A program made the position numbers and the translations under genes. A stretch of DNA of 9,210 bases from an uncultured Ilumatobacter sp. (GTDB taxonomy: Bacteria > Actinomycetota > Acidimicrobiia > Acidimicrobiales > Ilumatobacteraceae). The stretch spans positions 1-9,210 of the forward strand of contig CALAHA010000214.1 of NCBI GenBank assembly GCA_937891565.1, read 5' to 3'. A model generated the notes under the pieces. That model made no database searches and was not told the DNA's origin. It saw nothing but the letters and a program-made list of their open reading frames with translations. Below, piece after piece: positions 1 to 5,829 of the stretch (positions are counted from its first letter, which is position 1; every line of letters begins with the position of its first letter).

Positions 1-153
1 GCGGGCGACAGCTACAACGACACCACGATGCTCAACGAAGCCGACGCCGGTTTCCTGTTCCACGCACCGGACAACGTCATCGCCGAGTTCCCGCAGTTTC
101 CTGCGATCAAAACTTTCGACGAACTGCTCGCCGCCATCACTGCCGAACTCTAA
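1..153 (+). CDS. thrH: ThrH-type phosphoserine phosphatase / homoserine phosphotransferase, C-terminal end (partial)
   Basis: The reading frame enters the window already open and ends at TAA, leaving the last 50 residues of a HAD-superfamily phosphatase. The visible start AGDSYNDTTML is the HAD motif IV (GDSxND), which binds the catalytic magnesium. It is followed by a segment (HAPDNVIAEFPQFPAI) that closely resembles the C-terminus of ThrH. ThrH of Pseudomonas has both phosphoserine phosphatase and phosphoserine:homoserine phosphotransferase activity, so it belongs to serine/threonine metabolism in the cytosol. The nucleophile motif (DxDGT) lies outside the window, so activity cannot be judged. 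The gene converges on the minus-strand mutase, with a hairpin between them. A SerB-like phosphatase is the alternative, but the tail favours ThrH. Confidence 0.82.
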   Translation, partial: AGDSYNDTTMLNEADAGFLFHAPDNVIAEFPQFPAIKTFDELLAAITAEL

Positions 154-187
154 GTTTCGGCTGGGGTCAGCCCCAACTGAAACTTTT
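152..187. terminator. Hairpin terminator between convergent thrH and mutase genes
   Basis: A 15-bp stem is formed by 152-166 and 171-185 around a 4-nt loop (TCAG), with one G-U wobble and one C-A mismatch when read on the plus strand. The 3' arm runs into CTTTT. It starts inside the thrH stop codon and lies just before the mutase stop (199). It probably terminates thrH and may also work for the minus-strand transcript, where the T-tract is poorer. Confidence 0.6.
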
Positions 188-198
188 GGTTCGAGGCA

Positions 199-1830
199 TC
201 ACGGCGTGTAGATACCAAAAACCTCGCGGAGGCTGTCGCTGATTTCGCCGAGGGTGCAGTCGGCACGCAGCGCATCCTTGATGCTGTACAGCACGTTGTC
301 GGTGCCTTCAGCCGTGGCCTTCACCTTGGCCAATGCCGACTCGACAGCAGCGCTGTCGCGGTTGGCCTTATACGCCCTCAGGCGCTGGATTTGACTCGGC
401 TCAAGGGTCGGGTCGATCGGGGACACGACCGGCTCGGGCTCGTCATCCATCGTGAACTTGTTGACACCCACAATCGTGCGACTCGCGTCGTCGATTGACT
501 TCGTGTACTCGTAGGCCGAGTTCTCGATTTCTTCCATTTGGAAACCCTGCTCGATCGCCGAAACTGCGCCGCCCTTCTCGTCGATGGCGGCAATGTACTC
601 CCAGGCGAGCTTCTCGACTTCGTCGGTCAGCGACTCCACGAGGTACGAGCCGGCCATGGGGTCCGGCGTGTCGACCACACCGGATTCGTAGCCAATGACC
701 TGCTGGGTCCGGAGCGCCATCCGTGCGGCTTCTTCAGTTGGCAGGCTCAGCGCCTCGTCGAAACCGTTGGTGTGGAGTGATTGCGTGCCGCCCATCACGG
801 CAGCCATTGCCTGCAGCGTGACGCGCATAATGTTGTTCATCGGCTGCTGTGCTGTGAGTGTCGAGCCGCCGGTCTGCGTGTGGAACCGCAGCATCTTCGA
901 CTTCGGGTCCTGAGCGTTGAACCGTTCAGTCATGATCTTGTGCCACATGCGGCGGCTCGCACGGAACTTGGCGATCTCTTCGAAGAAGTTGTTGTGCCCG
1001 TTCCAGAAGAAGCTGAGCCGTGGTGCAAAGTCGTCGACGTCAAGGCCGGCGTCGACTGCTGCTTGCACGTAGGCGATCGCGTTGGCGAGCGTGAAGGCGA
1101 TTTCCTGCACGGCCGTCGATCCGGCCTCGCGGATGTGGTAGCCGGAGATCGAGATCGTGTTCCAGCTCGGCACGTGCTCGGAGCAATACTCGAAGATGTC
1201 GGTGATGATCCGCATCGATGGCCGCGGCGGGTAGATGTACGTGCCGCGGGCGATGTACTCCTTGAGCAAGTCGTTCTGGATCGTGCCGCTGATCTGGTCG
1301 GCGGACACACCGTTCTCTTCAGCAACCAACTCGTACATCAGCAGCAAAATCGCCGCGGTCGAGTTGATTGTCATCGACGTTGACACCTTGTCGAGCGGAA
1401 GATCCGCGAGCAGGAGCCGCATGTCTTGCATCGAGTCAATCGCGACGCCGACCTTGCCGACTTCACCTTCAGCGCGACCGTGGTCAGAGTCGTAGCCCAT
1501 CTGGGTAGGCAGGTCGAACGCACAGCTGAGGCCGGTCTGGCCGGCGTTCAGCAGGAACTTAAAGCGTTCGTTCGTTGCTTCGGCATTGCCGAAACCCGAA
1601 TATTGGCGCATCGTCCAGAGGCGACCGGTGTACATCGACGAGTACACGCCACGCGTGTACGGCGGCGCCCCCGGCGCTCCGAGCATCGCTGCAGCATCCC
1701 AGTCAGCGAGGTCGTGTTCGTCGTACAGCTTCCTGATCGGGATGCCGGAGTCGGTCTGAGGGAGATCGGAAACGTCAGCCATGTCGGTGATCGTATTGCG
1801 ACCCAGGCCCGCCGACCCAGTGCAGTCCAA
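199..1830 (-). CDS. Methylmalonyl-CoA mutase family large (substrate-binding) subunit, no B12 domain
   Basis: This is a 543-residue acyl-CoA mutase TIM-barrel protein. In its family it interconverts methylmalonyl-CoA and succinyl-CoA by a radical mechanism using adenosylcobalamin. Diagnostic residues match Propionibacterium MCM with a constant offset of 12: Tyr77 (Y89, in MRQYSGFGNAE), Arg195 (R207, in EYIARGTYIYPP) and His232 (H244, in SGYHIREAG). The Tyr/Arg pair is the carboxylate-binding signature of methylmalonyl-CoA mutase; isobutyryl-CoA mutase has Phe/Gln. Ethylmalonyl-CoA mutase is less easily excluded. The protein ends before any cobalamin-binding domain (DxHxxG), so it needs a separate small subunit, which is not in this window. 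The start chosen is TTG at 1830, 9 bp after the RidA-like stop and preceded by GAGGAAG. An ATG at 1782 gives a protein 16 residues shorter and closer to the usual family start, but has no ribosome-binding site. The gene is probably co-transcribed with the RidA-like gene. Confidence 0.9.
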   Translation of the reverse strand: MDCTGSAGLGRNTITDMADVSDLPQTDSGIPIRKLYDEHDLADWDAAAMLGAPGAPPYTRGVYSSMYTGRLWTMRQYSGFGNAEATNERFKFLLNAGQTGLSCAFDLPTQMGYDSDHGRAEGEVGKVGVAIDSMQDMRLLLADLPLDKVSTSMTINSTAAILLLMYELVAEENGVSADQISGTIQNDLLKEYIARGTYIYPPRPSMRIITDIFEYCSEHVPSWNTISISGYHIREAGSTAVQEIAFTLANAIAYVQAAVDAGLDVDDFAPRLSFFWNGHNNFFEEIAKFRASRRMWHKIMTERFNAQDPKSKMLRFHTQTGGSTLTAQQPMNNIMRVTLQAMAAVMGGTQSLHTNGFDEALSLPTEEAARMALRTQQVIGYESGVVDTPDPMAGSYLVESLTDEVEKLAWEYIAAIDEKGGAVSAIEQGFQMEEIENSAYEYTKSIDDASRTIVGVNKFTMDDEPEPVVSPIDPTLEPSQIQRLRAYKANRDSAAVESALAKVKATAEGTDNVLYSIKDALRADCTLGEISDSLREVFGIYTP

Positions 1831-1834
1831 GTTG

Positions 1835-1841
1835 CTTCCTC
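1835..1841 (-). promoter_or_regulatory. Shine-Dalgarno GAGGAAG for the mutase, overlapping the RidA-like stop codon
   Basis: On the minus strand the upstream stop TGA runs straight into GAGGAAG, followed by CAAC and then TTG at 1830. The purine-rich core lies 4-6 nt before TTG, a normal spacing. It supports the TTG start and suggests translational coupling. It is the clearest Shine-Dalgarno sequence seen in the window, and it serves a gene read from inside an operon. Confidence 0.55.
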
Positions 1842-2223
1842 AGCGGGCTGCGACGATGGCGACTTCCATCTGCCACTCCGGTCTGGCCAGCTCAGGCACC
1901 GTGACCAAGGTCGATGCTGCCCGGTGCGCTCCGAGGAAGGCGTCCCGCGCGGCCATCACCGGCTCCAGCGGATGGCCGGCAACGACGTACGTGGTGACTA
2001 ACACCACGTCGTTCCGCGACATCTGAGCGTCGTCGAGCATCGCTGCGATGTTCTGCCACACGACTGCTGCCTGATCTCCAACGTCAGCCGGTGTCGAACC
2101 GTCAGGTGCAGTCGGCACGACACCCGAGGTGTGGAGCCAGCGCGTCGGATTTTCTGTGACCACAGCGTGGTGGTAGTTCGCAGCCGGAGCAGCAATCGAG
2201 GTTGGATTGATCGAGCGGTTCAC
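1840..2223 (-). CDS. RidA-like (YjgF/YER057c/UK114 family) protein
   Basis: This is a 127-residue single-domain protein from GTG 2223, the usual length of the RidA/YjgF family. The family forms homotrimers with ligand pockets between subunits, and canonical RidA hydrolyses reactive enamine/imine products of PLP enzymes. Recognisable segments are the N-terminal RSINPTSIAAP, a middle HTSGVVPTAPDG block, and a C-terminal VPELARPEWQMEVAIVAA block with the conserved Glu (E120). The Arg that binds the substrate carboxylate in E. coli RidA (R105) appears to be Ser104 here, so imine deaminase activity is doubtful. The frame stays open upstream to another GTG at 2307, but that would add 28 non-family residues and run through the divergent transporter's start. 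The mutase follows 9 bp downstream, which implies a shared transcript. No convincing Shine-Dalgarno sequence precedes 2223, so the exact start is uncertain. Confidence 0.83.
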   Translation of the reverse strand: MNRSINPTSIAAPAANYHHAVVTENPTRWLHTSGVVPTAPDGSTPADVGDQAAVVWQNIAAMLDDAQMSRNDVVLVTTYVVAGHPLEPVMAARDAFLGAHRAASTLVTVPELARPEWQMEVAIVAAR

Positions 2224-2247
2224 ACCATGAGCGTGGCACAGCAGCCT

Positions 2248-2253
2248 TATGCT
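2248..2253 (+). promoter_or_regulatory. -10 element TATGCT of the RhtA-like gene (leaderless)
   Basis: TATGCT matches the actinobacterial TANNNT -10 consensus and lies 7 bp before ATG 2261, which places transcription start at or next to the start codon. No clear -35 hexamer is seen. The element lies in the 37-bp gap between divergent start codons, so it may share control with the RidA-like gene. Confidence 0.5.
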
Positions 2254-2260
2254 CGCCGCG

Positions 2261-3163
2261 ATGGACGAAAGGCAGTCACCCGGGCCGATCTCGCGCTGGC
2301 TCAGCACTGCACAACCCGAGGCACTGTTCGTCCTGTCAGCCGTAGCTCAGTACATCGGCGCAGCAATCGCCGTTCTGCTCTTCGACTCGGTTGAGCCGCA
2401 GACCGTGGCGTGGTTCCGAGTGATGGGTGCAGGCATTGCGCTCCTGGTCATTTCACGCGGCTGGCGGCACGGGTGGACGCGGCAACAGTTGGTTGGCGTT
2501 GCGCTGTTTGGCATCACGACAGCGCTGATGAATATCTTCTTCTACTTGGCGATCGACCGCATCGACTTGGGCAAGGGCGTCACGATCGAGTTCATTGGAC
2601 CAATTCTCGTTGCAGCCTGCACGACACGGTCAGTGCGAAACGGCGTCGCACTGGCGTTCGCCGTCGTTGGTGTCGTTGTGCTCGGCGGTGTGGAAGTCGA
2701 CAACAACCTGGCAGGCCTCGTGTTCATCCTGATCGCGTCTGCGCTGTGGGCGCTCTACATCGTCTTCGGGGCCCGGGTCGCTCACGTCGATCGCGGCGTC
2801 GCCGGCCTCGGTCTCGGCCTCGTCATCGGCACGATCGCGACCGCTCCCATCGGCGCACCGTGGAGCGGACCGGTCTGGGTTTCCCCTCTCCTCCTCGGTC
2901 TGTGCCTGCTCGTTGGCGTCTTCTCCAACGCCGTCGGCTACGGCATCGACCAGTTCACCTTGCGGCGCATTCCGATCCGGCGCTTCTCGCTCCTTCTTGC
3001 GCTGCTTCCGGTCACCGCATCGCTCGTCGGGTGGATCGCCCTCGATCAGCGCCCTTCGACGATCGATGCCATCGGCATTGCGTTGGTGTTGGTTGGTGTC
3101 GCTGTGCAGGAACGTGACGAGATCGAACGTGTCGAGCGCGTTGTCCAGACCGATCCTGCATGA
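2261..3163 (+). CDS. EamA/DMT-family transporter, RhtA-like (amino acid exporter)
   Basis: This is a 300-residue integral membrane protein with about ten hydrophobic segments arranged as two EamA repeats, typical of the drug/metabolite transporter superfamily. The segment VTIEFIGPILVAA (about 108-120) and the stretch with SNAVGYGIDQ...LRRIPIRRFS (about 222-243) resemble RhtA, the threonine/homoserine exporter. The export role is inferred from this likeness and the substrate is not proven. The ATG at 2261 is preferred over the in-frame ATG at 2249, because the -10 hexamer TATGCT (2248-2253) covers the earlier one and neither has a Shine-Dalgarno sequence. The C-terminal tail after the last membrane segment is charged (ERDEIERVERV). 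It is divergent from the RidA-like/mutase operon and is followed after 79 bp by the aldolase-fold gene. Confidence 0.85.
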   Translation: MDERQSPGPISRWLSTAQPEALFVLSAVAQYIGAAIAVLLFDSVEPQTVAWFRVMGAGIALLVISRGWRHGWTRQQLVGVALFGITTALMNIFFYLAIDRIDLGKGVTIEFIGPILVAACTTRSVRNGVALAFAVVGVVVLGGVEVDNNLAGLVFILIASALWALYIVFGARVAHVDRGVAGLGLGLVIGTIATAPIGAPWSGPVWVSPLLLGLCLLVGVFSNAVGYGIDQFTLRRIPIRRFSLLLALLPVTASLVGWIALDQRPSTIDAIGIALVLVGVAVQERDEIERVERVVQTDPA

Positions 3164-3230
3164 CATCGCGCCCTTGAATTGCCCTGACCAATCGGGAGCC
3201 GCCGACCCCCGGCTCACGTGACACCGGAGC

Positions 3231-3236
3231 TACTGT
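3231..3236 (+). promoter_or_regulatory. -10 element TACTGT of the aldolase-fold gene (leaderless)
   Basis: TACTGT is followed by TGAAAC and then ATG 3243, so the predicted transcription start is the A of the start codon. No Shine-Dalgarno sequence is present. A 6-bp inverted repeat (GAGCCG at 3196-3201 with CGGCTC at 3210-3215) lies upstream; it could be an operator or the weak terminator of the preceding transporter gene. Confidence 0.55.
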
Positions 3237-3242
3237 TGAAAC

Positions 3243-4031
3243 ATGGCCAACACGATTGAAGACCAGCTCGCCGAAATCGAGAAGGAGGCGACAACTCCGA
3301 AGGAAGACTTCGCTGCCGAACGCCTCCATCGCAAGCAGCGCCTCGCCTGCGGCCTGCGCACGATGGGTCGCTTGCACCTCGCTGAGGGCGTGGCCGGCCA
3401 CGTGACCGTGCGCGACCCTGAGCACCTCGACCGTTTCTGGGTCAACCCCTTCGGCACCAACTTTAAACTGATGACGGTCAGCGACCTCATCTGTGTCAGC
3501 CATGAGGGTGAGGTGGTCGAAGGTAACGGCCCACTCAACCAGGCAGCATTTGCCATCCATGGCCAGATTCACCAGGCCCGTCCCGACGTGATCGCCGCTG
3601 CGCACTCGCACTCGATGTACGGCAAGACGTTCTCGACGCTCGGCAAGCCACTGAAGATGATCACGCAGGACTCGACGATGTTTTACAACGACGTCGCCCT
3701 CTGCAACGACGGCAGCGGTGCTGTCGTGCTCAGCGCGGAGATCGGCAAGAAGATGGCTGACGCTCTCGGCGAAAAGAAGGCCATGATCCACCAGAACCAT
3801 GGGCTGATCACTACGGGCGGTTCGGTCGACGCCGCCGTCTGGTGGTTCATTGCGCTCGAGCGCGCCTGCCAGAGCCAACTCGTCGCCGAAGCTGCCGGCA
3901 TTCCGATTGAGATCCCGCAAGCCTTCTGCGAAGACGGCCTCAAAGCGCAGGGCAGCGACGCAGCGGGCTGGTTCCAATTCCAGCCGTTCTGGGACGAACT
4001 CGTTGCACGCGAGCCCGAATTCCTCAACTGA
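3243..4031 (+). CDS. Class II aldolase/adducin-domain protein
   Basis: This is a 262-residue cytosolic protein with one class II aldolase/adducin domain after a charged N-terminus (about 1-30). The zinc ligands of the fuculose-phosphate aldolase family are visible: His121 and His123 in AAAHSHSMYGK, and His186 in HQNHGLITTGG. Spacing matches FucA (H92, H94, H155). The catalytic Glu73 of FucA falls 19 residues before the first ligand, and here that position is Ala102. Ordinary aldol cleavage is therefore doubtful; some relatives in this superfamily have other roles or none known. Substrate cannot be assigned. Start is ATG 3243, with a TACTGT hexamer exactly 6 bp upstream. The gene seems to be a single transcription unit, between a transporter and a toxin-antitoxin operon that has its own promoter. 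Confidence 0.87.
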   Translation: MANTIEDQLAEIEKEATTPKEDFAAERLHRKQRLACGLRTMGRLHLAEGVAGHVTVRDPEHLDRFWVNPFGTNFKLMTVSDLICVSHEGEVVEGNGPLNQAAFAIHGQIHQARPDVIAAAHSHSMYGKTFSTLGKPLKMITQDSTMFYNDVALCNDGSGAVVLSAEIGKKMADALGEKKAMIHQNHGLITTGGSVDAAVWWFIALERACQSQLVAEAAGIPIEIPQAFCEDGLKAQGSDAAGWFQFQPFWDELVAREPEFLN

Positions 4032-4097
4032 CCTGCGCTGGCCCGGTCGCCGTTCTTTCGCTGCTGGGGAGAGTGTCAGTCGGTGATCTTCTGATCG

Positions 4098-4137
4098 ATC
4101 ACCATATGAGTTACCATATGAGTTACCATATGGTGAT
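4098..4137. repeat. Candidate toxin-antitoxin operator: three CATATG boxes with 12-bp period
   Basis: Three palindromic CATATG boxes lie at 4103-4108, 4115-4120 and 4127-4132, exactly 12 bp apart and joined by identical AGTTAC linkers. The outer arms 4098-4108 and 4127-4137 are perfect 11-bp inverted repeats centred on the middle box. A further inverted repeat, GGTGATC (4082-4088) with GATCACC (4097-4103), sits at the upstream edge. The array overlaps the predicted -10 and the first codon of the antitoxin. Ribbon-helix-helix antitoxins typically repress their own operon by binding adjacent short boxes as dimers, so this is the likely autoregulatory site. Confidence 0.7.
4124..4129 (+). promoter_or_regulatory. 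-10 element TACCAT of the toxin-antitoxin operon (leaderless)
   Basis: TACCAT lies inside the third operator repeat and is followed by ATGGTG and then ATG 4136, which fits a leaderless start at 4136. A repressor bound to the CATATG boxes would cover the -10 directly. The same hexamer recurs at 4112-4117, but no start codon follows at the right distance. Confidence 0.5.
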
Positions 4138-4381
4138 GGCTCGACGTGAAGTACTCGTTCAACTCGACGACGATCTTGTCGAACGACTCGACGCACTGGC
4201 CGCCGGCCTCGGCACCAACCGATCAGAACTGTTGCGTCGCGGGGCCCTAGCTGTGCTCGACGCCGAAGGACTCGCAGCGGCCGATCGCCAGCTTCACTCC
4301 GCGTACGAGCGCCAGCCAGCCGATCCACGTCTCGTCCAGTCCGCACGCCGACTCGCTGCTCAGACCACTCCTGCGTGGTAG
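4136..4381 (+). CDS. Ribbon-helix-helix (CopG/Arc-type) antitoxin
   Basis: This is an 81-residue protein with an N-terminal ribbon-helix-helix DNA-binding fold: a beta strand (REVLVQL, about 4-10), helix A (DDLVERLDALAAGLG, about 12-26) and helix B starting at NRSELLRRGALAVLDA. The C-terminal half (about 45-81) is charged, ends in Trp, and is the likely toxin-wrapping segment. It overlaps the following MazF-like gene by 7 bp, which fits a type II antitoxin that neutralises the toxin and represses the operon. The frame is open back to 4073, with another ATG at 4130. Those starts would translate the operator repeats (HMSYHMSYHM), so ATG 4136, 6 bp after TACCAT, is preferred. No individual antitoxin family name can be assigned. 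Confidence 0.82.
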   Translation: MARREVLVQLDDDLVERLDALAAGLGTNRSELLRRGALAVLDAEGLAAADRQLHSAYERQPADPRLVQSARRLAAQTTPAW

Positions 4382-4698
4382 CTCGCAACGACATCTTCTG
4401 GGCTGACCTTGGTCCGCCTGCAGGTCGCCGGCCTGTGTGCGTGTTGACCCGAGATGCCGCCATTGCGGTGCTGACCTCGGTGACCTGTGCGCCAATCACA
4501 CGCACCATCCGTGGAATCCGATCCGAAGTCGAACTCGGTGCAGAACACGGCCTGCCCGAAGCGTGCGTCATCAGTTGCGACAACGTCATCACGGTCCCGC
4601 TCGACGCACTCGACGACCAGTCCGTTGGACACCTCGACGAATTCACTCGCGCTCGTCTCGACGAGGCACTCCGCTACTCGCTCGACATCGTCTACTAA
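4375..4698 (+). CDS. mazF: MazF/PemK-family toxin (endoribonuclease)
   Basis: This 107-residue protein has the MazF/PemK layout: an N-terminal RNDIFWADLGPP block (about 4-15), RRPVCVLTRD (18-27) with the conserved Arg pair, a VTCAPITRTIRG strand (36-47) with candidate catalytic Thr residues, and the ISCDNVITVPLDAL block (66-79). Family members cut single-stranded RNA at short specific sequences and arrest growth; the cleavage specificity cannot be read here. Start is GTG 4375, inside the end of the antitoxin gene (stop 4379-4381), which implies translational coupling. No intact motif appears lost, so the toxin looks functional. MazF paired with a ribbon-helix-helix partner, rather than an AbrB-type MazE, is also known from actinobacteria. 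Confidence 0.85.
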   Translation: MVARNDIFWADLGPPAGRRPVCVLTRDAAIAVLTSVTCAPITRTIRGIRSEVELGAEHGLPEACVISCDNVITVPLDALDDQSVGHLDEFTRARLDEALRYSLDIVY

Positions 4699-4951
4699 CT
4701 CGAGTCCCAGCCGCACAATCTGGAGCGGGCAACACATACCGATCTTGAGGAGTTCCGGCCGATGCCGACTCGGCGTCTCTCCCCCACGCATAACGTCCGG
4801 TCCGTGATCCGGTCGACGTGGCTGACATCGCGCCGCATCGCGACCCCAGTGCGGTGAACAATCATCGCAGCACCGAAGCAACCGGTGGGCGCCTCCCCAG
4901 GTGCTGTGGGTACCCAAACGTTGCCTGCGCCGGCCACTGAGCCAGATCGCT
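4699..4951. other. Intergenic region between the convergent toxin and TauD-family genes; no gene seen
   Basis: No supported coding sequence or tRNA is seen in these 253 bp, the longest non-coding stretch in the window. It holds a short hairpin (GATGCCG 4761-4767, loop ACT, CGGCGTC 4771-4777, one wobble) without a real T-tract. This may be a weak terminator for the toxin operon. A perfect 10-bp palindrome TGGGTACCCA lies at 4907-4916. It could be a scar from acquisition of the toxin-antitoxin pair, but no inverted or direct repeats mark a boundary. Confidence 0.4.
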
Positions 4952-5791
4952 TTAGCCGGCAATGGTGGTGCGGTGGAGGAGGCGGTGGTGACCGTCGTAG
5001 CCGCCGGTGGCCTTGTGGAGCACTGAGCGGTTGTCCCACATTGTCAGCATGTCCTGCTGCCACACATGGCGGTACTGGAACTCGTCGCGGGTCTGCCACG
5101 CGTACAACTCGAACAGCAGCTCTCGGGCAGCATCATCGGCCATGCCCTCGATGCCAATGATGTAACCAATGCAGCTGAAAACCCCGAGCCTCCCTGTTTC
5201 AGGATGCTCACGGATAATCGGGTGGAGCTGGGTGGCCATTGCCTCGTCGGACGGCCGGATATCCATGCTGCGGTCGGTGGCCTGATCATCGGAGCCATAG
5301 GTCCCGTCGGGCGCATAGCCACCGCGCGCTGAGTGCACTGCCATCTTTCCGTCGAGGCGAGCTCGGAGGTCGGCGGGCATTGCGTCGAGTGCGCCATGCT
5401 GGTTGGCGTACAGCGTGTCGCCGCCCATTGGAGGAATCTGTACCCCGAACAGACAGGTGCCGGACGGCGGCGTGGCCTGGAAGCTCCAGTCGCTGTGCCA
5501 GTTCTCAGCGAACAGCGGCGCTGTCTCGTCGGCACGACGTTCGACGGCGATCACATGGTCACGGCCTTCGATCGGCGCAATAAACGGATCGTTGCCAAAG
5601 CCACCGAAGGCGAGCGTGAACCTTTCGAGATCGTCGTCGCTCATTGCCTGGTCGGGGAAGGCCAGTACGTGGTGCTCAAGCCATGCAGCCCGAATTTCGG
5701 CAACCGTTTCGTTGTCAAGCGGTGCGGTGAGATCAGCCCCGGTCACCGATGCTCCACACGCTTGTCCCGACTTGACCACGTTGATCGCCAT
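4952..5791 (-). CDS. TauD/TfdA-family Fe(II)/2-oxoglutarate-dependent dioxygenase
   Basis: This is a 279-residue cytosolic enzyme from ATG 5791. Numbered from the alternative GTG at 5794, the facial triad is His100, Asp102 (in WHSDWSF) and His260 (in NRSVLHKATGG). The 2-oxoglutarate-binding Arg residues are Arg271 and Arg275 (RLLHR). The spacings match E. coli TauD (H99, D101, H255, R266, R270), so the catalytic core is intact. Members hydroxylate their substrate with O2 and 2-oxoglutarate; known substrates include taurine, alkyl sulfates and phenoxyacetates. The substrate here is unknown. It lies 38 bp downstream of moeB on the same strand and has its own TACCTT hexamer 6 bp before ATG 5791, so it may be transcribed both alone and with moeB. 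A sulfur-scavenging link to the rhodanese-MoeB gene is possible but only inferred. Confidence 0.88.
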   Translation of the reverse strand: MAINVVKSGQACGASVTGADLTAPLDNETVAEIRAAWLEHHVLAFPDQAMSDDDLERFTLAFGGFGNDPFIAPIEGRDHVIAVERRADETAPLFAENWHSDWSFQATPPSGTCLFGVQIPPMGGDTLYANQHGALDAMPADLRARLDGKMAVHSARGGYAPDGTYGSDDQATDRSMDIRPSDEAMATQLHPIIREHPETGRLGVFSCIGYIIGIEGMADDAARELLFELYAWQTRDEFQYRHVWQQDMLTMWDNRSVLHKATGGYDGHHRLLHRTTIAG

Positions 5792-5797
5792 CACCCG

Positions 5798-5803
5798 AAG
5801 GTA
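5798..5803 (-). promoter_or_regulatory. -10 element TACCTT of the TauD-family gene (leaderless)
   Basis: On the minus strand TACCTT is followed by CGGGTG and then ATG 5791, which predicts transcription start at the A of ATG. This favours ATG 5791 over the adjacent GTG 5794. It lies in the 38-bp gap after moeB. Confidence 0.5.
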
Positions 5804-5829
5804 GCGGTACGGCCGTCAGTAATCGCTGG

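Noticed and set aside
781..1383. A 200-codon plus-strand frame inside the mutase
   Set aside because: It is antisense to a highly conserved mutase core, with no motif or promoter of its own.
4073..4135. N-terminal extension of the antitoxin (MSVGDLLIDHHMSYHMSYHMV)
   Set aside because: It translates the operator repeats and the -10. The family fold starts at about residue 4 from ATG 4136, and the promoter spacing fits 4136.
4098..4137. CRISPR-like or mobile-element repeat
   Set aside because: The units are only 12 bp with no spacers and sit exactly on an antitoxin promoter, so an operator is a better explanation.
3012..4646. A 544-codon open frame on the minus strand
   Set aside because: It runs antisense through the transporter end, the aldolase-fold gene and the toxin-antitoxin operon, all with strong family motifs. 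Its translation is Arg/Ala/Glu-rich with no recognisable domain, as expected for an antisense frame in high-GC DNA.
4699..4951. Possible tRNA or small RNA gene in the longest gap
   Set aside because: No cloverleaf, no T-loop consensus and no promoter-terminator pair could be seen; only short weak hairpins are present.
4695..5099. Minus-strand frame of 134 codons across the gap and the end of the TauD gene
   Set aside because: It is an out-of-frame shadow of the dioxygenase extended into non-coding DNA, proline/arginine-rich and without a domain.
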